Positions 21,952 through 31,865 of a DNA stretch of 64,000 nt are shown here, piece by piece; within the stretch, counting starts at the first letter, position 1, and every line of letters starts with the position of its first letter. The notes beneath the pieces were generated by a model, which made no database searches, had not been told where the DNA came from, and was given only the letters and a program-made list of their open reading frames with translations. Location of the stretch: the NCBI GenBank assembly GCA_000507305.1, contig DF239900.1, forward strand, positions 62,001 to 126,000. The letters run 5' to 3'. The position numbers and the translations under genes are program-made. This stretch comes from Breviolum minutum Mf 1.05b.01. Its lineage: Eukaryota > Sar > Dinophyceae > Suessiales > Symbiodiniaceae.

Positions 21952-22026
21952 GTTTCTTTTTCTTAGTAGATGCACCCCATCAATCAGCTTTGAAAGGGTT
22001 TATTTGGGTGTTTCCTTAAATGCAGT

Positions 22027-22460
22027 AAGCCTTTGGTTCGTTTGGGTTCGTTTCGGTTCGCGCAGTGTGAATGAACCAGAAATCGGTTCGGTTTCGGTTT
22101 GTATTCCCACGGTTTGTTTCGTGGAGAGCAAATTGATTGATGCCAACTGTCTCCATATGCCATATTGATTGGTATGGGCATGGGTTCAACCCCAAAAAAG
22201 TGAGGTTCAGAGATGGAAGCCATCAGCAGGGGCCCACAAACCGAGCGTGTAGACTGATCTTTTAAAAGCAAAGGCTTTGAGATCTTAAGGGTTCAGCCTG
22301 TAGGGGACCTGTACACAGGCTCAAAAGCAAGACCGCCAGGGGCAAAAAACTCTGCAGGTTCGTTTCGTACCCAGTGCCCGATTCAGTTCCTATGTGGGTC
22401 GATTTCTAAACGGTTCCTTTCCGGTTCGGTTCCTCATGGTTCTAGAATCCCAGTTCGTAT
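22027..22460. repeat. GGTTCG-rich degenerate region
   Basis: GGTTCGTTTCGGTTCG-type motifs occur at 22027-22110 and again at 22355-22460. No exon or clear element boundary is visible. Confidence 0.4.
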
Positions 22461-22467
22461 CGATTCG

Positions 22468-22562
22468 TAGGCTCCCTGTAAATGGTGGTACCCCCGAAAC
22501 ACCCCAAAATGATCATTTTTGGTAGGAAAACCATGGTTGTTGGGTACCACCATTTTAGGAAA
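22468..22562. repeat. Family G element
   Basis: AAATGGTGGTACCCCCGAAA at the left mirrors GGGTACCACCATTTTAGG at the right. Inverse of the copy at 9226. Confidence 0.7.
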
Positions 22563-22625
22563 CCCCCATTTAGATATTTTAGCATACCTTCAGCATCACC
22601 AGCAATCACTACTTTACTTGGGCAG

Positions 22626-22689
22626 GATTGTTCCTGGGCCAAGTTTCATGTGTTTGTCGCTAAGGTCACAATGGAATCTCTTGGGGAAG
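22626..22689 (+). CDS. Candidate exon
   Basis: Acceptor TTGGGCAG|GAT and donor GGGGAAG|GTTGTG bound DCSWAKFHVFVAKVTMESLG and E plus one base. Confidence 0.5.
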
Positions 22690-22940
22690 GTTGTGTCAGG
22701 ATGGGTGTGAAAAAGACATATATATATATATATATATATATATGTGGCAGTTGATGATGTAGCTGGTTGGTTTTTCAAACTGCCATGTTTTTTTCAATTT
22801 TGTTGTTTTATCATTTTATTATGATAGAAGACATGATTCATAGGGCAAAAAACCCTTCCCAGCATGATGTTTTGTTCAAGGTCAGTAGATTATATATGTA
22901 TACTTGATTTTCTTTTGAACACGAATCTTTTAACGACAAT

Positions 22941-23072
22941 ATGAATTTCTTTAAGTCGATTGAATCATCCCCGAGGTATGGCCAAAGTGCCGTGTTCCTG
23001 GCAGCCCTGGTAGGCTCGCTTTTTCGGGATTGGCAACCCCGGGAGGCTCACCCACCATGGATCCAGCTATGA
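22941..23072 (+). CDS. Candidate exon or first exon
   Basis: The frame reads MNFFKSIESSPRYGQSAVFL then AALVGSLFRDWQPREAHPPW and a TGA. A GTAGGC donor after ALV is possible. The text and GC content support coding. The product is unrecognised. Confidence 0.5.
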   Translation: MNFFKSIESSPRYGQSAVFLAALVGSLFRDWQPREAHPPWIQL

Positions 23073-23092
23073 AGGCCCTAAGGTCCCCCCCA

Positions 23093-23448
23093 GGAAATAA
23101 GGGTTGAATAGCCGGGACTTCTTAAGGGAATCCAATGGTGTGATAAGCCCTGATCATAAGGCCGGCTATGGTACATTAGGGGTGGGTAGGTTGATCAGCC
23201 ATAAATACAGTAAGTTTGTTGATTTCGTTGTTGTAGCTTAGTGTGAAGCTGTTGATTTTGCTTATTGCTGGGGATATCATGCCCACATATCAATATTATA
23301 TCAATCCTTACACATCTCACCGCATTGTGATGACGTAGCGTCACGTCACCCTAAATTTGAAGGTTTTGCACTCGCAAGTTACCTAATTTCAAAATTGGAG
23401 ATTACTTCTCTAATTATACAAATACATCCTATAAGATGTAAGATATGA
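23093..23448. other. Non-coding, with GACGTAGCGTCACGTCAC motif
   Basis: No exon is supported. A TGACGTAGCGTCACGTCA-like palindromic motif lies at about 23329-23347. Whether it is regulatory cannot be judged. Confidence 0.3.
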
Positions 23449-25351
23449 TCATCTGGGCAAATTATCGCTTACCTTAAATAGTGGTTTAGTAAAGCAATCC
23501 CCCAAACATTTTTATGGGCTTTCTTACAAATAATCACGCGCTTTTCATGCATAAACCATATGGAAACATGTATATGTGATGTCACTTTAATCTGAATTGA
23601 ATTTGACTTCTGTATCGTGGAGATGTCCGCTGCGAAGGTCCCAACAGTGGCACCTATTTACGGGTCACCATGTGCAGAAAAGTTGATGTCAGTCGCTCTG
23701 TCAGTGAGGTGTAGCAGACTCTTTAAAAGAGTCCTTGTTGCATCGACCTATCCAACAACATCAAGACACATTGAAGAAGCCCATGAGAAATGGAACTCCA
23801 TCGGATTCTCAAGCAGGTTGCATTTCAAAGGTCCTGAAGAAGCATATGAAGATAGCTTTCTGGAGAAAGACGATCTCATTTCCGAGTGGAAAAAGAGCAT
23901 AGATGCTTCATCAGTGATTTCTGCACTTGCAGACCTGCCATGGACTGAAGAACATTCTCAGTTAATGACTCAGTACAACCACGACCAGTCAATGCAAAAG
24001 AGAAGGCAAGTTCGGAACAGACTTGTGGGTGCGTATTCAAGTACGTTTGTGCGTGACATTATAGCTTCTTCTGATTTGCTTGTCACAGGTTCACGAGGCG
24101 TGACTATGCTAACTAGTCGAGCCTTGCATGTTGTAAAAACCAGGAAGCCAGTTTCAGATTCAGTAGCTCAGGATGTACAGAAGCTATTTGAGAATGCTAT
24201 TGGACTGGGGCTAGCAGGACTTCAATCACAGATAGACACTGTAAGACGTTCTGCAAATCACTGGTACGAAAAGAACAAAGTAGAGCTTGACTATATGGCA
24301 GACGTGTCCTCTGCAGCCGAACAAGTTCCTACAAATCTCCACCTCTTTGACAGACTCCGGCTCAAAGCATGGGACCGGACAATCAACGACTCAATGCAAT
24401 TCCATATTTCTGACGATCATCAACTGGCAGCAGAAGCAAGCAGATGGGGCGTAGCATATACATCACTCATCTACTCATGGCTATCATCACTACGATGGCC
24501 GCAAGCTTCCACAGGCGATGACAGGGTTGGAATCACGTGGTACGAACTTGCAGTGAATTTTTGGTTGAAGACGCAACAAGCACCACTCATCAGTTTAGCC
24601 AAAGGAAATGACCCACAGCAGATTGTGAACATTGTGGAGCATCCAGCCTACGATGCATCGCATTATACATTTGCTAAAATGATTTTGGCCTTTGCAGGGG
24701 CAGTTGAACATGCAGCATATTTTTATGGCAGTGCAATTTTGCCGTTGAATCACCGCATCAAAGCAAAATCTCTTTTTCAGCTTGGGGCGAATGTTTTCAG
24801 AGAAGGATTACCGGTCAGACCAGTGATGCAGAAGAAGCAACACAAAACGATGGCAATGATTGACAGCTACATACAACAGCATCAACATGGCAACAACATG
24901 CAGTTTCACGAATATCCAAATATTCCGAGATGTGCACCGATTTTTCATTCGCGGTTTTCTGACATTGAAGGAGATACTTTTCAAAGTTGGCAGACGCGAT
25001 ACACACGGCGGAAGAAGTTCATACAAGCACAGAAACGAAACACTGACTGATTATCGACACGACGCTTGAACGAAGATACTTGGGCATAAGACGACATGTT
25101 GGGACTTCAGACGGGAACGTATGTCTTTCGCACGGAGCATGCCAGTTTCGAAACTTAGTTGACTTCGAGTTTTTTCGTTTCACAGTTTGTCTTTTCACTT
25201 TCGAATTGCGCCAGCTCAATAGCAGATTGGCCTTTGAACCATGGACCTGTCCGTCTCTGCGTGGGCTGGGGGCGGGCAGGACAAACAAAGAGAGTCGCTC
25301 CTTTTTTCAGGTGTAGTATGGCCCAGTAACTATGCTAATTTGCCCAGATGA
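23449..25351. mobile_element. Possible 1.9-kb element flanked by 16-bp inverted repeats
   Basis: TCATCTGGGCAAATTA at 23449-23464 is repeated exactly in inverse orientation at 25336-25351. Weaker inverted similarity continues outside (AATACAT..TAT). The pair encloses the long ORF. A 16-bp inverted match at this distance is unlikely by chance, but target duplications were not identified. Confidence 0.45.
23623..25050 (+). CDS. 475-aa retroelement-like protein, single ORF
   Basis: This is the only long intron-free ORF. The frame is open from 23596 (TGA at 23593-23595); the first ATG is at 23623 and the stop is TGA 25048-25050. The C-terminal third contains GITWYELAVNFWLKTQ and, 79 residues later, NHRIKAKSLFQLGANVFREG and LPVRP. 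To my knowledge this arrangement resembles the tail downstream of the reverse transcriptase in algal and dinoflagellate LINE-type polyproteins. No reverse transcriptase YxDD box, endonuclease or RNase H catalytic set is visible, so it would be a 5'-truncated copy or a domesticated tail. The alternative is a host gene of unknown function. Confidence 0.6.
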   Translation: MSAAKVPTVAPIYGSPCAEKLMSVALSVRCSRLFKRVLVASTYPTTSRHIEEAHEKWNSIGFSSRLHFKGPEEAYEDSFLEKDDLISEWKKSIDASSVISALADLPWTEEHSQLMTQYNHDQSMQKRRQVRNRLVGAYSSTFVRDIIASSDLLVTGSRGVTMLTSRALHVVKTRKPVSDSVAQDVQKLFENAIGLGLAGLQSQIDTVRRSANHWYEKNKVELDYMADVSSAAEQVPTNLHLFDRLRLKAWDRTINDSMQFHISDDHQLAAEASRWGVAYTSLIYSWLSSLRWPQASTGDDRVGITWYELAVNFWLKTQQAPLISLAKGNDPQQIVNIVEHPAYDASHYTFAKMILAFAGAVEHAAYFYGSAILPLNHRIKAKSLFQLGANVFREGLPVRPVMQKKQHKTMAMIDSYIQQHQHGNNMQFHEYPNIPRCAPIFHSRFSDIEGDTFQSWQTRYTRRKKFIQAQKRNTD

Positions 25352-25544
25352 TACATATCATAATATGTATTCAGAAGTATATTGATTTATATTGGCTGAA
25401 TATATTCAGAATTTGACTTGCCATATATTCATAGTTCCTAATTCATGCCCTTACATTGAACTGGCCCCCAAAGCGAACAAATGTGCCCTGAAAAATAGTG
25501 GTTGGAAGACGATCCGGCCTCTTTTTGGGGGATACGCCCCTGAA

Positions 25545-25651
25545 AATTAATGTAGAACCTAAATAAAAATCACCCAATTAAAAGGAAAATTATCTTCCAA
25601 ATCTTCATTTTTGGATTCAACATGTTCATTTTTTGGGGTGATACCGTTGAA
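25545..25651. repeat. Family D element
   Basis: GCCCCTGAAAATTAATGTAG at the left mirrors CAACATGTTCATTTTTTGGGG at the right. Confidence 0.5.
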
Positions 25652-25825
25652 TGTTCAGAAATCCCAAACATAACCACCGTGTGGATCTATCCCAAACCCC
25701 GTCGTAAATAATGAGAGATTCTCCACTTGGGATGTATCCCAAAACCCTTTGAAAAATGATGAGATTTCAACTACCAACCTCAAGTGGTGGGAAGAAATCC
25801 TGGGATGTAGAAAACCCCGTCAATA

Positions 25826-25927
25826 CACTCTGGAAGATTAACATAGAACCTACAAATCATCCATTTAAAAAGGAAAATGATCTTCCAAACCTCCATGATT
25901 ATGTTCCATGTTAATCTTCCAGGGTGT
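25826..25927. repeat. Family D element
   Basis: ACACTCTGGAAGATTAACAT at the left mirrors ATGTTAATCTTCCAGGGTGT at the right. The right terminus contains the acceptor-like CTTCCAG|GG. Confidence 0.75.
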
Positions 25928-25977
25928 AATGGGTGATTTCAACTACCAACCTCAGCTGGTGAAATAACGGAGTTCAG

Positions 25978-26030
25978 GAGCCACGGAAGTCCTTGGATTC
26001 TTAGCCTCTGAAAAAGCGGCACCTTGGTTG
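25978..26030 (+). CDS. Candidate exon, strong splice signals
   Basis: Acceptor GAGTTCAG|GA and donor TGGTTG|GTGAGC bound 53 bp reading ATEVLGFLASEKAAPWL. Good on both splice sites and text, but short. Confidence 0.5.
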
Positions 26031-26059
26031 GTGAGCCACGGAAGTAGTGCAGGCGTAAA

Positions 26060-26430
26060 GTGTAATGTGTTTTTTAATAGATACAAATGATAAGTGATGT
26101 GTATTATGTAGTCATATATACATATACACATATATTATATGCGTGATGTGTATGTACTTTATATATATATATATTTATATATGGTCACCCCCCCAAGATC
26201 TACCTATCTCATTTTTTAACGGTATTTACAGTATAAAATGCTTATTTTGCAAAAGCAAAAAATGATTTGTTTTTTGTTTACGTTTTAAAGTATTATACTC
26301 AAAAACATTCAAAAACCCAGTGTATTTTACATGTTTTCTTGTATACATATTTAAAAACTATAAAAAAAAGCTCGAGGTTTTAGTGTTTTTGTACGATTTA
26401 GGCACCATAAAGCACCATAAAGTGGAAGTT
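26060..26430. other. Non-coding, AT-rich
   Basis: Contains ATATAC-type simple repeats (26110-26180). No exon or element is visible. Confidence 0.4.
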
Positions 26431-26434
26431 TTGA

Positions 26435-26686
26435 TCTGGAAAAGGTTGCGAATGGCAGGATGCCAGTCATCACCAGGATGACCTTCCATTTTTAGGAACA
26501 GGAATCCGGGAATCCACCAAAAAAAATTCCTTTGTGACTGGTTATAGTGGGTTGGGGGGGGTAGACCGAACCGAAAAAAGAAAAGGGGGCCTTTTAGAAG
26601 GCGGTTTGGAAGGCGGGAGTTTTTTCTTGATGCAGGACGTTGTGGCTCTTGATGCTGTTTTGCTTGGAGTTGGGAACCCCTAAGAA
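26435..26686 (+). CDS. Open frame, possible exon(s)
   Basis: A frame without early ATG reads DASHHQDDLPFLGTGIREST ... and ends MQDVVALDAVLLGVGNP before a TAA. The best exon candidate inside it starts after TGATGCAG|GAC at 26636. The minus strand is also open over the region, so strand is not certain. Confidence 0.3.
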
Positions 26687-27009
26687 CCCCTAAAACGGAG
26701 GATGCGAGGAGACTTGGAGACTTGGAGAGTTCCAGACAAGGTACAGTACATAGACTGAGTTTGTATAGAAGTATATACAAGTGGACTGATATGTGGCAAA
26801 TGTGTTGTGAAAGAGCACACAAATACATAGACACATAGTTCCATATTTACATGTATAATATGTACCGTAGATTTTTTTGGTCAAACGCAATCGTATATAC
26901 ATACGTACACGTTATCATTTGCGTAGGAAGGTATACAAAATGGGTCACGCACCCGTTTGGGGCAGCTGGTCAGTGGCATTGAATGGCCGTTATGGCCTTT
27001 TTTTTAAAG

Positions 27010-27074
27010 ATTCTGGTGCCCGACCGACGAGTGATAAGACGGTTGTCGTACCCCGTTTTGAAAGAATCAACTAC
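27010..27074 (+). CDS. Candidate exon
   Basis: Acceptor CTTTTTTTTAAAG|A and donor AACTAC|GTAATG bound SGARPTSDKTVVVPRFERIN and Y. Confidence 0.5.
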
Positions 27075-27524
27075 GTAATGCAAGAAATATTTTCCTGAGC
27101 AATGAAAAAACCCTGATTGTTTGGGGTATATAGGGGATTATACTACCCCAGCTATGTGGGGGCTATCATAAGTCATTACAAGGAGTATTTCATGGAAAGG
27201 ATCCGGCTGTTTTTTTTCTTGACTCAAGTTCAGTGATGTTGGGTTGGTTCCTTACCCTCGCCTGAAGCTAACAGTTCGCACCTGAAAATGGATGAAGAGA
27301 AACGGACGTTGAAAAAAACTAGTTTGTTAAGAACACACCTTTCATTTTTTTGGAAGGAATACTGCTTTTGAAAAGGCTATATACATCATTGCCCAAAGGT
27401 ACCACTATACAAAATTGCTTCATGTGAAGATTTATTTTTGGCTTTGAAGCCTTTTGGTGGACTTGCTGGAAAATAGTGTTTTCAATGAAAAAAACTACAC
27501 GGTCGCACGGCCTCCCCCTCTCTT

Positions 27525-27588
27525 GTTTAAATGCCGATTGCGGGCCAAGATGAAACAGCTCTTGGAGTCGCAGGGCATTGCTTTGCAG
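27525..27588 (+). CDS. Candidate exon
   Basis: The frame reads KCRLRAKMKQLLESQGIALQ and ends exactly at donor TTGCAG|GTGCGA. It is open further upstream, so the 5' boundary is uncertain; AAG|ATG at 27551 is one option. Confidence 0.45.
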
Positions 27589-27738
27589 GTGCGATAAATT
27601 GTTAGCCGGAAATTTAGGTGGTAAGGTCAAAGCTGGATGAAAACCACCTTCACTTGCTGATGCTGCTGGTGCTGCTGATGTTGATGTTGTGGTTGTTGTG
27701 GTTGTGGCTGGTGATGACGTCGACGAGGACTTATAACA

Positions 27739-27764
27739 ATGATGATGATGATGATGATGATGAT
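27739..27764. repeat. (ATG)n microsatellite
   Basis: About eight GAT/ATG units. It follows an Ala/Asp/Val low-complexity frame. Confidence 0.8.
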
Positions 27765-27903
27765 GGGGGGGATGAAGATTGAAAATTGAAGATGAAGATG
27801 AAGATGAAGAAGAATGGACCGCGAACCTATAGTTTTGCCAGAAACTTGGACTATATACATGTGTACGTTACCATTATTTGTAGAGTAAAGGGGTCCAGGG
27901 CCG

Positions 27904-28399
27904 ATGGTTCACTTCTTCACATGCAAAATCACCCTAGATGGTGAAAGGCAAGGTTTTGCATCTATACATGTCCCAATCTCCATGGTCCATGTGTACATGC
28001 CAGGAGCTGGCGAAGGACCACGAAAAGCTATGCCGGCTTTTCAACCAGGCGGACTCACCTACAAACCTTTATCGTACCCCAACAGAACTAAAGGAACCTA
28101 CCATTATAGAGTTAAATATAACAAATTGGAATGGCCATTTTTTCCTAGATTCATCATAAAATGTACCCTCTGGTAAACTAACATGGCAATGAACTAACAA
28201 TTTTTTCACTAGGAAATGCATCTTCAATCCGGGACCAGTCATTTCAGCCAGCTTTGTTAGTTTGTCAGTGGATCTGATAGCAGGTCAGTGGATCTCATGG
28301 GTAAAACTGTGTCCCCGAACTTCTCCCCAAAAAATGATGTTCACACAGTTTCCTCAGAGGAGATGCATTCTTATGAAGGTTTTCAAACTCCAAATTTGA
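27904..28399 (+). CDS. Two-exon model, 129 aa, split by family B
   Basis: Exon 27904-28162 reads TLDGERQGFASIHVPISMVH ... YKPLSYPNRTKGTYHYRVKY and ends FIIK plus one base. Removing 28163-28268 (GTACCC...TTGTCAG) continues LDLIAGQWISWVKLCPRTSP to a TGA at 28397-28399. A competing frame from 28004 (AG|G acceptor, ELAKDHEKLCRLFNQADSPT) is also convincing up to 28159. Only one can be translated. Confidence 0.5.
28163..28268. repeat. Family B element (introner-like)
   Basis: GTACCCTCTGGTAAACTAAC at the left mirrors the right end (GCCAGCTTTGTTAGTTTGTC, then AG). GT is the first dinucleotide and AG the last of the spliced unit. Confidence 0.7.
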
Positions 28400-28580
28400 A
28401 GACGCACCACCTCGATTCATCCATTGTTTTTCTACATTTGGAAATATAAGAATTCCTCTTTGAAGAAAGGAGTCACACCACATCAACCCATTGTTTTGCA
28501 GCAATCTCAACCATTGCATCGCTTGACGTTCAACCTTCCCTAGTGGTACACATTGGAAATCGTGAGGTGAATTATCCTAG

Positions 28581-28790
28581 CATTGCGATATTTCATATTT
28601 CAACATTGTAACATCTTTTGCTGAAAAAACTGTTGAGACGTTTGATTCTTTCATCCATCAAGTTTCAACCGTTCAACATTTCCACCCAAGGGTGCTTAGT
28701 GATGAGCATTTCTTTGCAGAATGGTCCGATTGCAAATCTTCAGATCCCCGTTGTTTGCTGTTTTTAAGCAGTGTCACCAAGAGACGTTGA
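28581..28790 (+). CDS. Candidate exon
   Basis: After TATCCTAG| the frame reads NIVTSFAEKTVETFDSFIHQ then VSTVQHFHPRVLSDEHFFAE and WSDCKSSDPRCLLFLSSVTK to a TGA. Overlapping frames downstream are also open, which may mean decay by frameshift. Confidence 0.45.
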   Translation, partial: HCDISYFNIVTSFAEKTVETFDSFIHQVSTVQHFHPRVLSDEHFFAEWSDCKSSDPRCLLFLSSVTKRR

Positions 28791-28899
28791 AGTTGAACTT
28801 TACGTTGGTCTTTACAAACGACCTCTATATAGATGAAATTCACCCAGATTTGTTGAAAATTCATGGGGGACTTGTGGATCTGTTTTATTTGATTTGCAG

Positions 28900-28946
28900 G
28901 CAACATCTGTGGAGGGATCTGCATGTTCAAGTCAGACATTGACTAG
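28900..28946 (+). CDS. Candidate exon ending at family E donor
   Basis: Acceptor GATTTGCAG|GCA opens ATSVEGSACSSQTLT plus AG. The exon ends ACTAG|GTGGTGG, where GTGGTGG is the start of a family E element, so the element supplies the donor. Confidence 0.5.
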
Positions 28947-29036
28947 GTGGTGGTTTCATTTTTTCACCCCGAAAATTAGGGAAATGATCCAATTTGAGGA
29001 GCATATTTTTCAGATGGGTTGGTTCAACCACCAACA
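28943..29036. repeat. Family E element
   Basis: CTAGGTGGTGGTTTCATT at the left, TTGGTTCAACCACCAAC at the right with the terminal CTAG lost. Confidence 0.75.
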
Positions 29037-29355
29037 TGTATGGTTTTCATTCCCCTCCAACAAGCGTGTTAATAAAATGCAACATGGTGTGCCGGACTTG
29101 ACCATTTTTGACTCACTTGACGGAACTTTTTGGATGGAGTTGCAACCACCAAACTTAATACAGAAATGTGAAATTTAGCTTCTTGCAGATGTCGGAATCC
29201 AATTGCAAATTTCGGATGTCCACCTCTTTCACCTTCTTATCAGCCAATAAAGTGCCAAAGAAGAATGATTATTATATTAAACATATATTTATCAATTTAT
29301 ATATATATATATAAATGCATGTGAAGGAATCTATTTGTCATGGTTTTTCTCCAAG

Positions 29356-29489
29356 CATGGACCCAGTGGGTTGATTTGCGCGATCAGGTCGTTATGCGAT
29401 CGCCATATCCTGTAGAACATGCGGCGCCTGACACATGGGCTATGGAAAATCCTCGGCAAAATGGTCCATGTTTAGTGGAAAATGACTAG
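29356..29489 (+). CDS. Candidate exon
   Basis: Acceptor TTCTCCAAG|C opens AWTQWVDLRDQVVMRSPYPV then EHAAPDTWAMENPRQNGPC to a TAG. The donor is unresolved. The next exon starts 12 bp after this stop in another frame, so this may instead be a frameshifted unit. Confidence 0.5.
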
Positions 29490-29501
29490 CTTTTGTTGCA
29501 G

Positions 29502-29723
29502 GGAATGGGTTGAAGGGTTCTTGGTGAAAGAGGACATGTTCTTAAATTCATGGAATTTTAGTACTAAATGCAATGTGAATCAAGCAGTTTTTTTGCGGAC
29601 AAGAGCCAGGGCACAGTGCAGTCTAAAAAGGGGGTCTACTGTTCTACTTGGAACTGTTCTTGAATATGACTTAGCTGAGTTTGTTTCAGCTATGCTAGAG
29701 GGCTACAGATTCACCCCCTGCAG
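29502..29723 (+). CDS. Candidate 222-bp exon
   Basis: Acceptor TTTTGTTGCAG|GG and donor CCCTGCAG|GTGATT bound 73 codons, including VEGFLVKEDMFLNSWNFSTK, NVNQAVFLRTRARAQCSLKR and LEYDLAEFVSAMLEGYRFTP. One of the longest clean exons in the window. The product is unrecognised. Confidence 0.65.
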
Positions 29724-30074
29724 GTGATTGGCACCTCCATGTGCCCACTCAAACACAGGTCAGCGGGGTCCCGGTGTTTGAGTAAATCAGGGAGGATAAA
29801 AAAGGTATCAGTTCTCAAGTGATTTTTTGTTAAAAAGTGTTTGGAAGCAGTCAGATAGGGTGATTGTTTGATTCTTCCTGGCCATAATCACTGCCAAAAG
29901 CATCAGTTGGGAAAGATTTGTTGTAGCTTGTTTGCAACCATGTTGAAGCAAATTGATCTATGAGCACTTTTTTGTAGGACGCATTTGAAATCTGGGATTA
30001 TTAAATTTTCAGAAATAATGGAGGTGAATTATTTCCCGACAATTTGCATTTCATAACTCATGGTTGCATTTAAG

Positions 30075-30650
30075 ATGTCCAGTTTGTTCGCATTTACCCT
30101 TCGCCCCTCGGCCATCAAGTTCAAGGTGAAGTGGGTTCAAAGCTCTGGTGAATTTTTTACACCCTAGTGAAAGTAGATTGCGCAACTCCAAAAGGTGGCG
30201 TAGTAGGGGCCATGATAAACCAATACATGGGCGTTGTGCCATCTATTGTCCAGGTAGCATAATCACAAAGCAGAATCCATTGCCAGGTTAATCTGTGACC
30301 CTTTTAACCCCGATCGTTGGAGGTCCCCAACAACCGATGAAATTTCGGGTCATGTTTCCGTTAGAAGTGTTCGGTCGATGAAACACCGCCGCTTTATGTT
30401 GATGTTTCAGACCTCAAGAGCCTTCCACCTTAATGGTAGTTTGATGCATTTCCCCTTGGCATTTTAACGGGCAATAAATGTCACCAGCAAATTGTTCACC
30501 AACAAAAACACATGAGAAATCCATGCCCAGTTTCGGACTCTTCCCCGTTTAAGATGTTAGATTCCCTTTTCATTCGAACCTAGGGTCTATAACTTCGGAA
30601 CTTGGGAAAATCACCGCCGTTGCATTCCGAGTGCCGGCGTCGGCGTCCAT
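30075..30650 (+). pseudogene. Frameshifted coding island
   Basis: Protein-like text switches frame several times without room for introns: SSLFAFTLRPSAIKFKVKWV (30075), SESRLRNSKRWRSRGHDKPI (30166), ICDPFNPDRWRSPTTDEISG (30291), HQQIVHQQKHMRNPCPVSDS (30482) and FEPRVYNFGTWENHRRCIPS (30573). One coherent basic protein seems to run through. Best read as a decayed gene or retroelement, though tiny introns cannot be excluded. Confidence 0.5.
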
Positions 30651-31082
30651 TCAGTTTAGTTCACCAACTGAATACTGGCAATTTTGATGGGTTTTCTTGT
30701 TGGAAAATTCTTTTGCTAGGATTTTGAGTTTTGCGATTTCAGGCACACATAGTTCTTTTGGCAGCTTTTCAAGCGGCTATGTTTTTTCACAGTCTGCATC
30801 CTCTAGATGGCACACCCTGTTTTTTTTGGCAGCCTACTGAAGATGACAGTATGCCATGTTAGGTTAGATGCCTGTATTTATGGTATATATTATTTGTAAA
30901 TCATGTGTATATAGATGTATATTTAAATATGAAAAGGGGCCCCGGGGCAATTTTACATACACATGTTGGACCATCCTCAAATCAATCGACTCAAAAAGGG
31001 GTATCATTTTTTTATGGGTATAGTAATTTGCCTAGACCTTGCCGTTCTTTTTTATGGTTTGGAACAAGCGCTTTGTCACCAG

Positions 31083-31145
31083 GAGTTTGATGTGGCCGAG
31101 GCGAGGATGGTTGTGGGTGAAGTATGGAAGACCATCCCAGTGGAT
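31083..31145 (+). CDS. Candidate exon, 21 codons
   Basis: Acceptor TTGTCACCAG|GAG and the strong donor GTGGAT|GTAAGT bound exactly 21 codons, EFDVAEARMVVGEVWKTIPV and D. Confidence 0.65.
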
Positions 31146-31181
31146 GTAAGTGGTTAGGATCACCCCCATTTATAAGCTACA

Positions 31182-31286
31182 CTCCGGTAATCTAACATAG
31201 CAATGAAAATGGACCCTTTGAAGATGCATGTCCTATTTAAGCATGGAGATTTTCCAGCCAGCTATGTTAGCTTACCAGAGGGGTAT
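31182..31286. repeat. Family B element
   Basis: ACTCCGGTAATCTAACATAG at the left mirrors CTATGTTAGCTTACCAGAGG at the right. It lies in the intron that starts at 31146. Confidence 0.7.
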
Positions 31287-31290
31287 AAAG

Positions 31291-31363
31291 CTTGGCTATG
31301 TGGAAGGGACTTGTTTTTTCCAATTACGAGTCCTGGGACGATGCTCCAAGTAAGATCTTCCAG
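31291..31363 (+). CDS. Candidate exon after family B element
   Basis: After TATAAAG| the frame reads AMWKGLVFSNYESWDDAPSK and IFQ, ending at donor TTCCAG|GTGCTG. Confidence 0.45.
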
Positions 31364-31865
31364 GTGCTGAAATGGAGTAGTTTTTTTTTGGTGGTTGATA
31401 GGAGCTGGGAATTGTTGAAACATCTCAATCTTTTCCTAGGGAGAAAGAGAGAGGGAAAGACAAGTCGTAAGAAATTGGAGGCGTCATTTGTTATCCAACT
31501 TTTTGGGTACTACCCAACCTCCACCAAACTGGCGTGACTCATGGGCACCTTTTTTGGTTTCACCGTTTCAGCTTTGGTGGAAATATATGCAGCACTTGCC
31601 AAAACGGGAAAGCAGAAGAGGCAAACAACAAACTCATCCTCCCAATTTTTTCCAAGATGCTTATCTGCCGAAGTGATCAATCGGGCCCTTTGTGCCAACC
31701 AATCCTGGAAACATCATCAGCTTCTCACACTGATTTACCAGGACATGTTGGGTACGACTGCCAAACGATTCTCCTTTCAAATTTTTCATTAAAGTTTGTT
31801 GGCCAAAATTTGGCGAGAGCATTCAACTATACTCACAAGTTCGATTGTTGTGGTTCGCCTGGAAT

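Noticed and set aside
22170..22200. GGGTTCAACCCC resembling a tRNA B box
   Set aside because: No A box, anticodon arm or acceptor stem could be folded around it.
26358..26834. 158-codon minus-strand ORF
   Set aside because: Composition is poor, no splice or start context, and a plus-strand frame with better text overlaps it.
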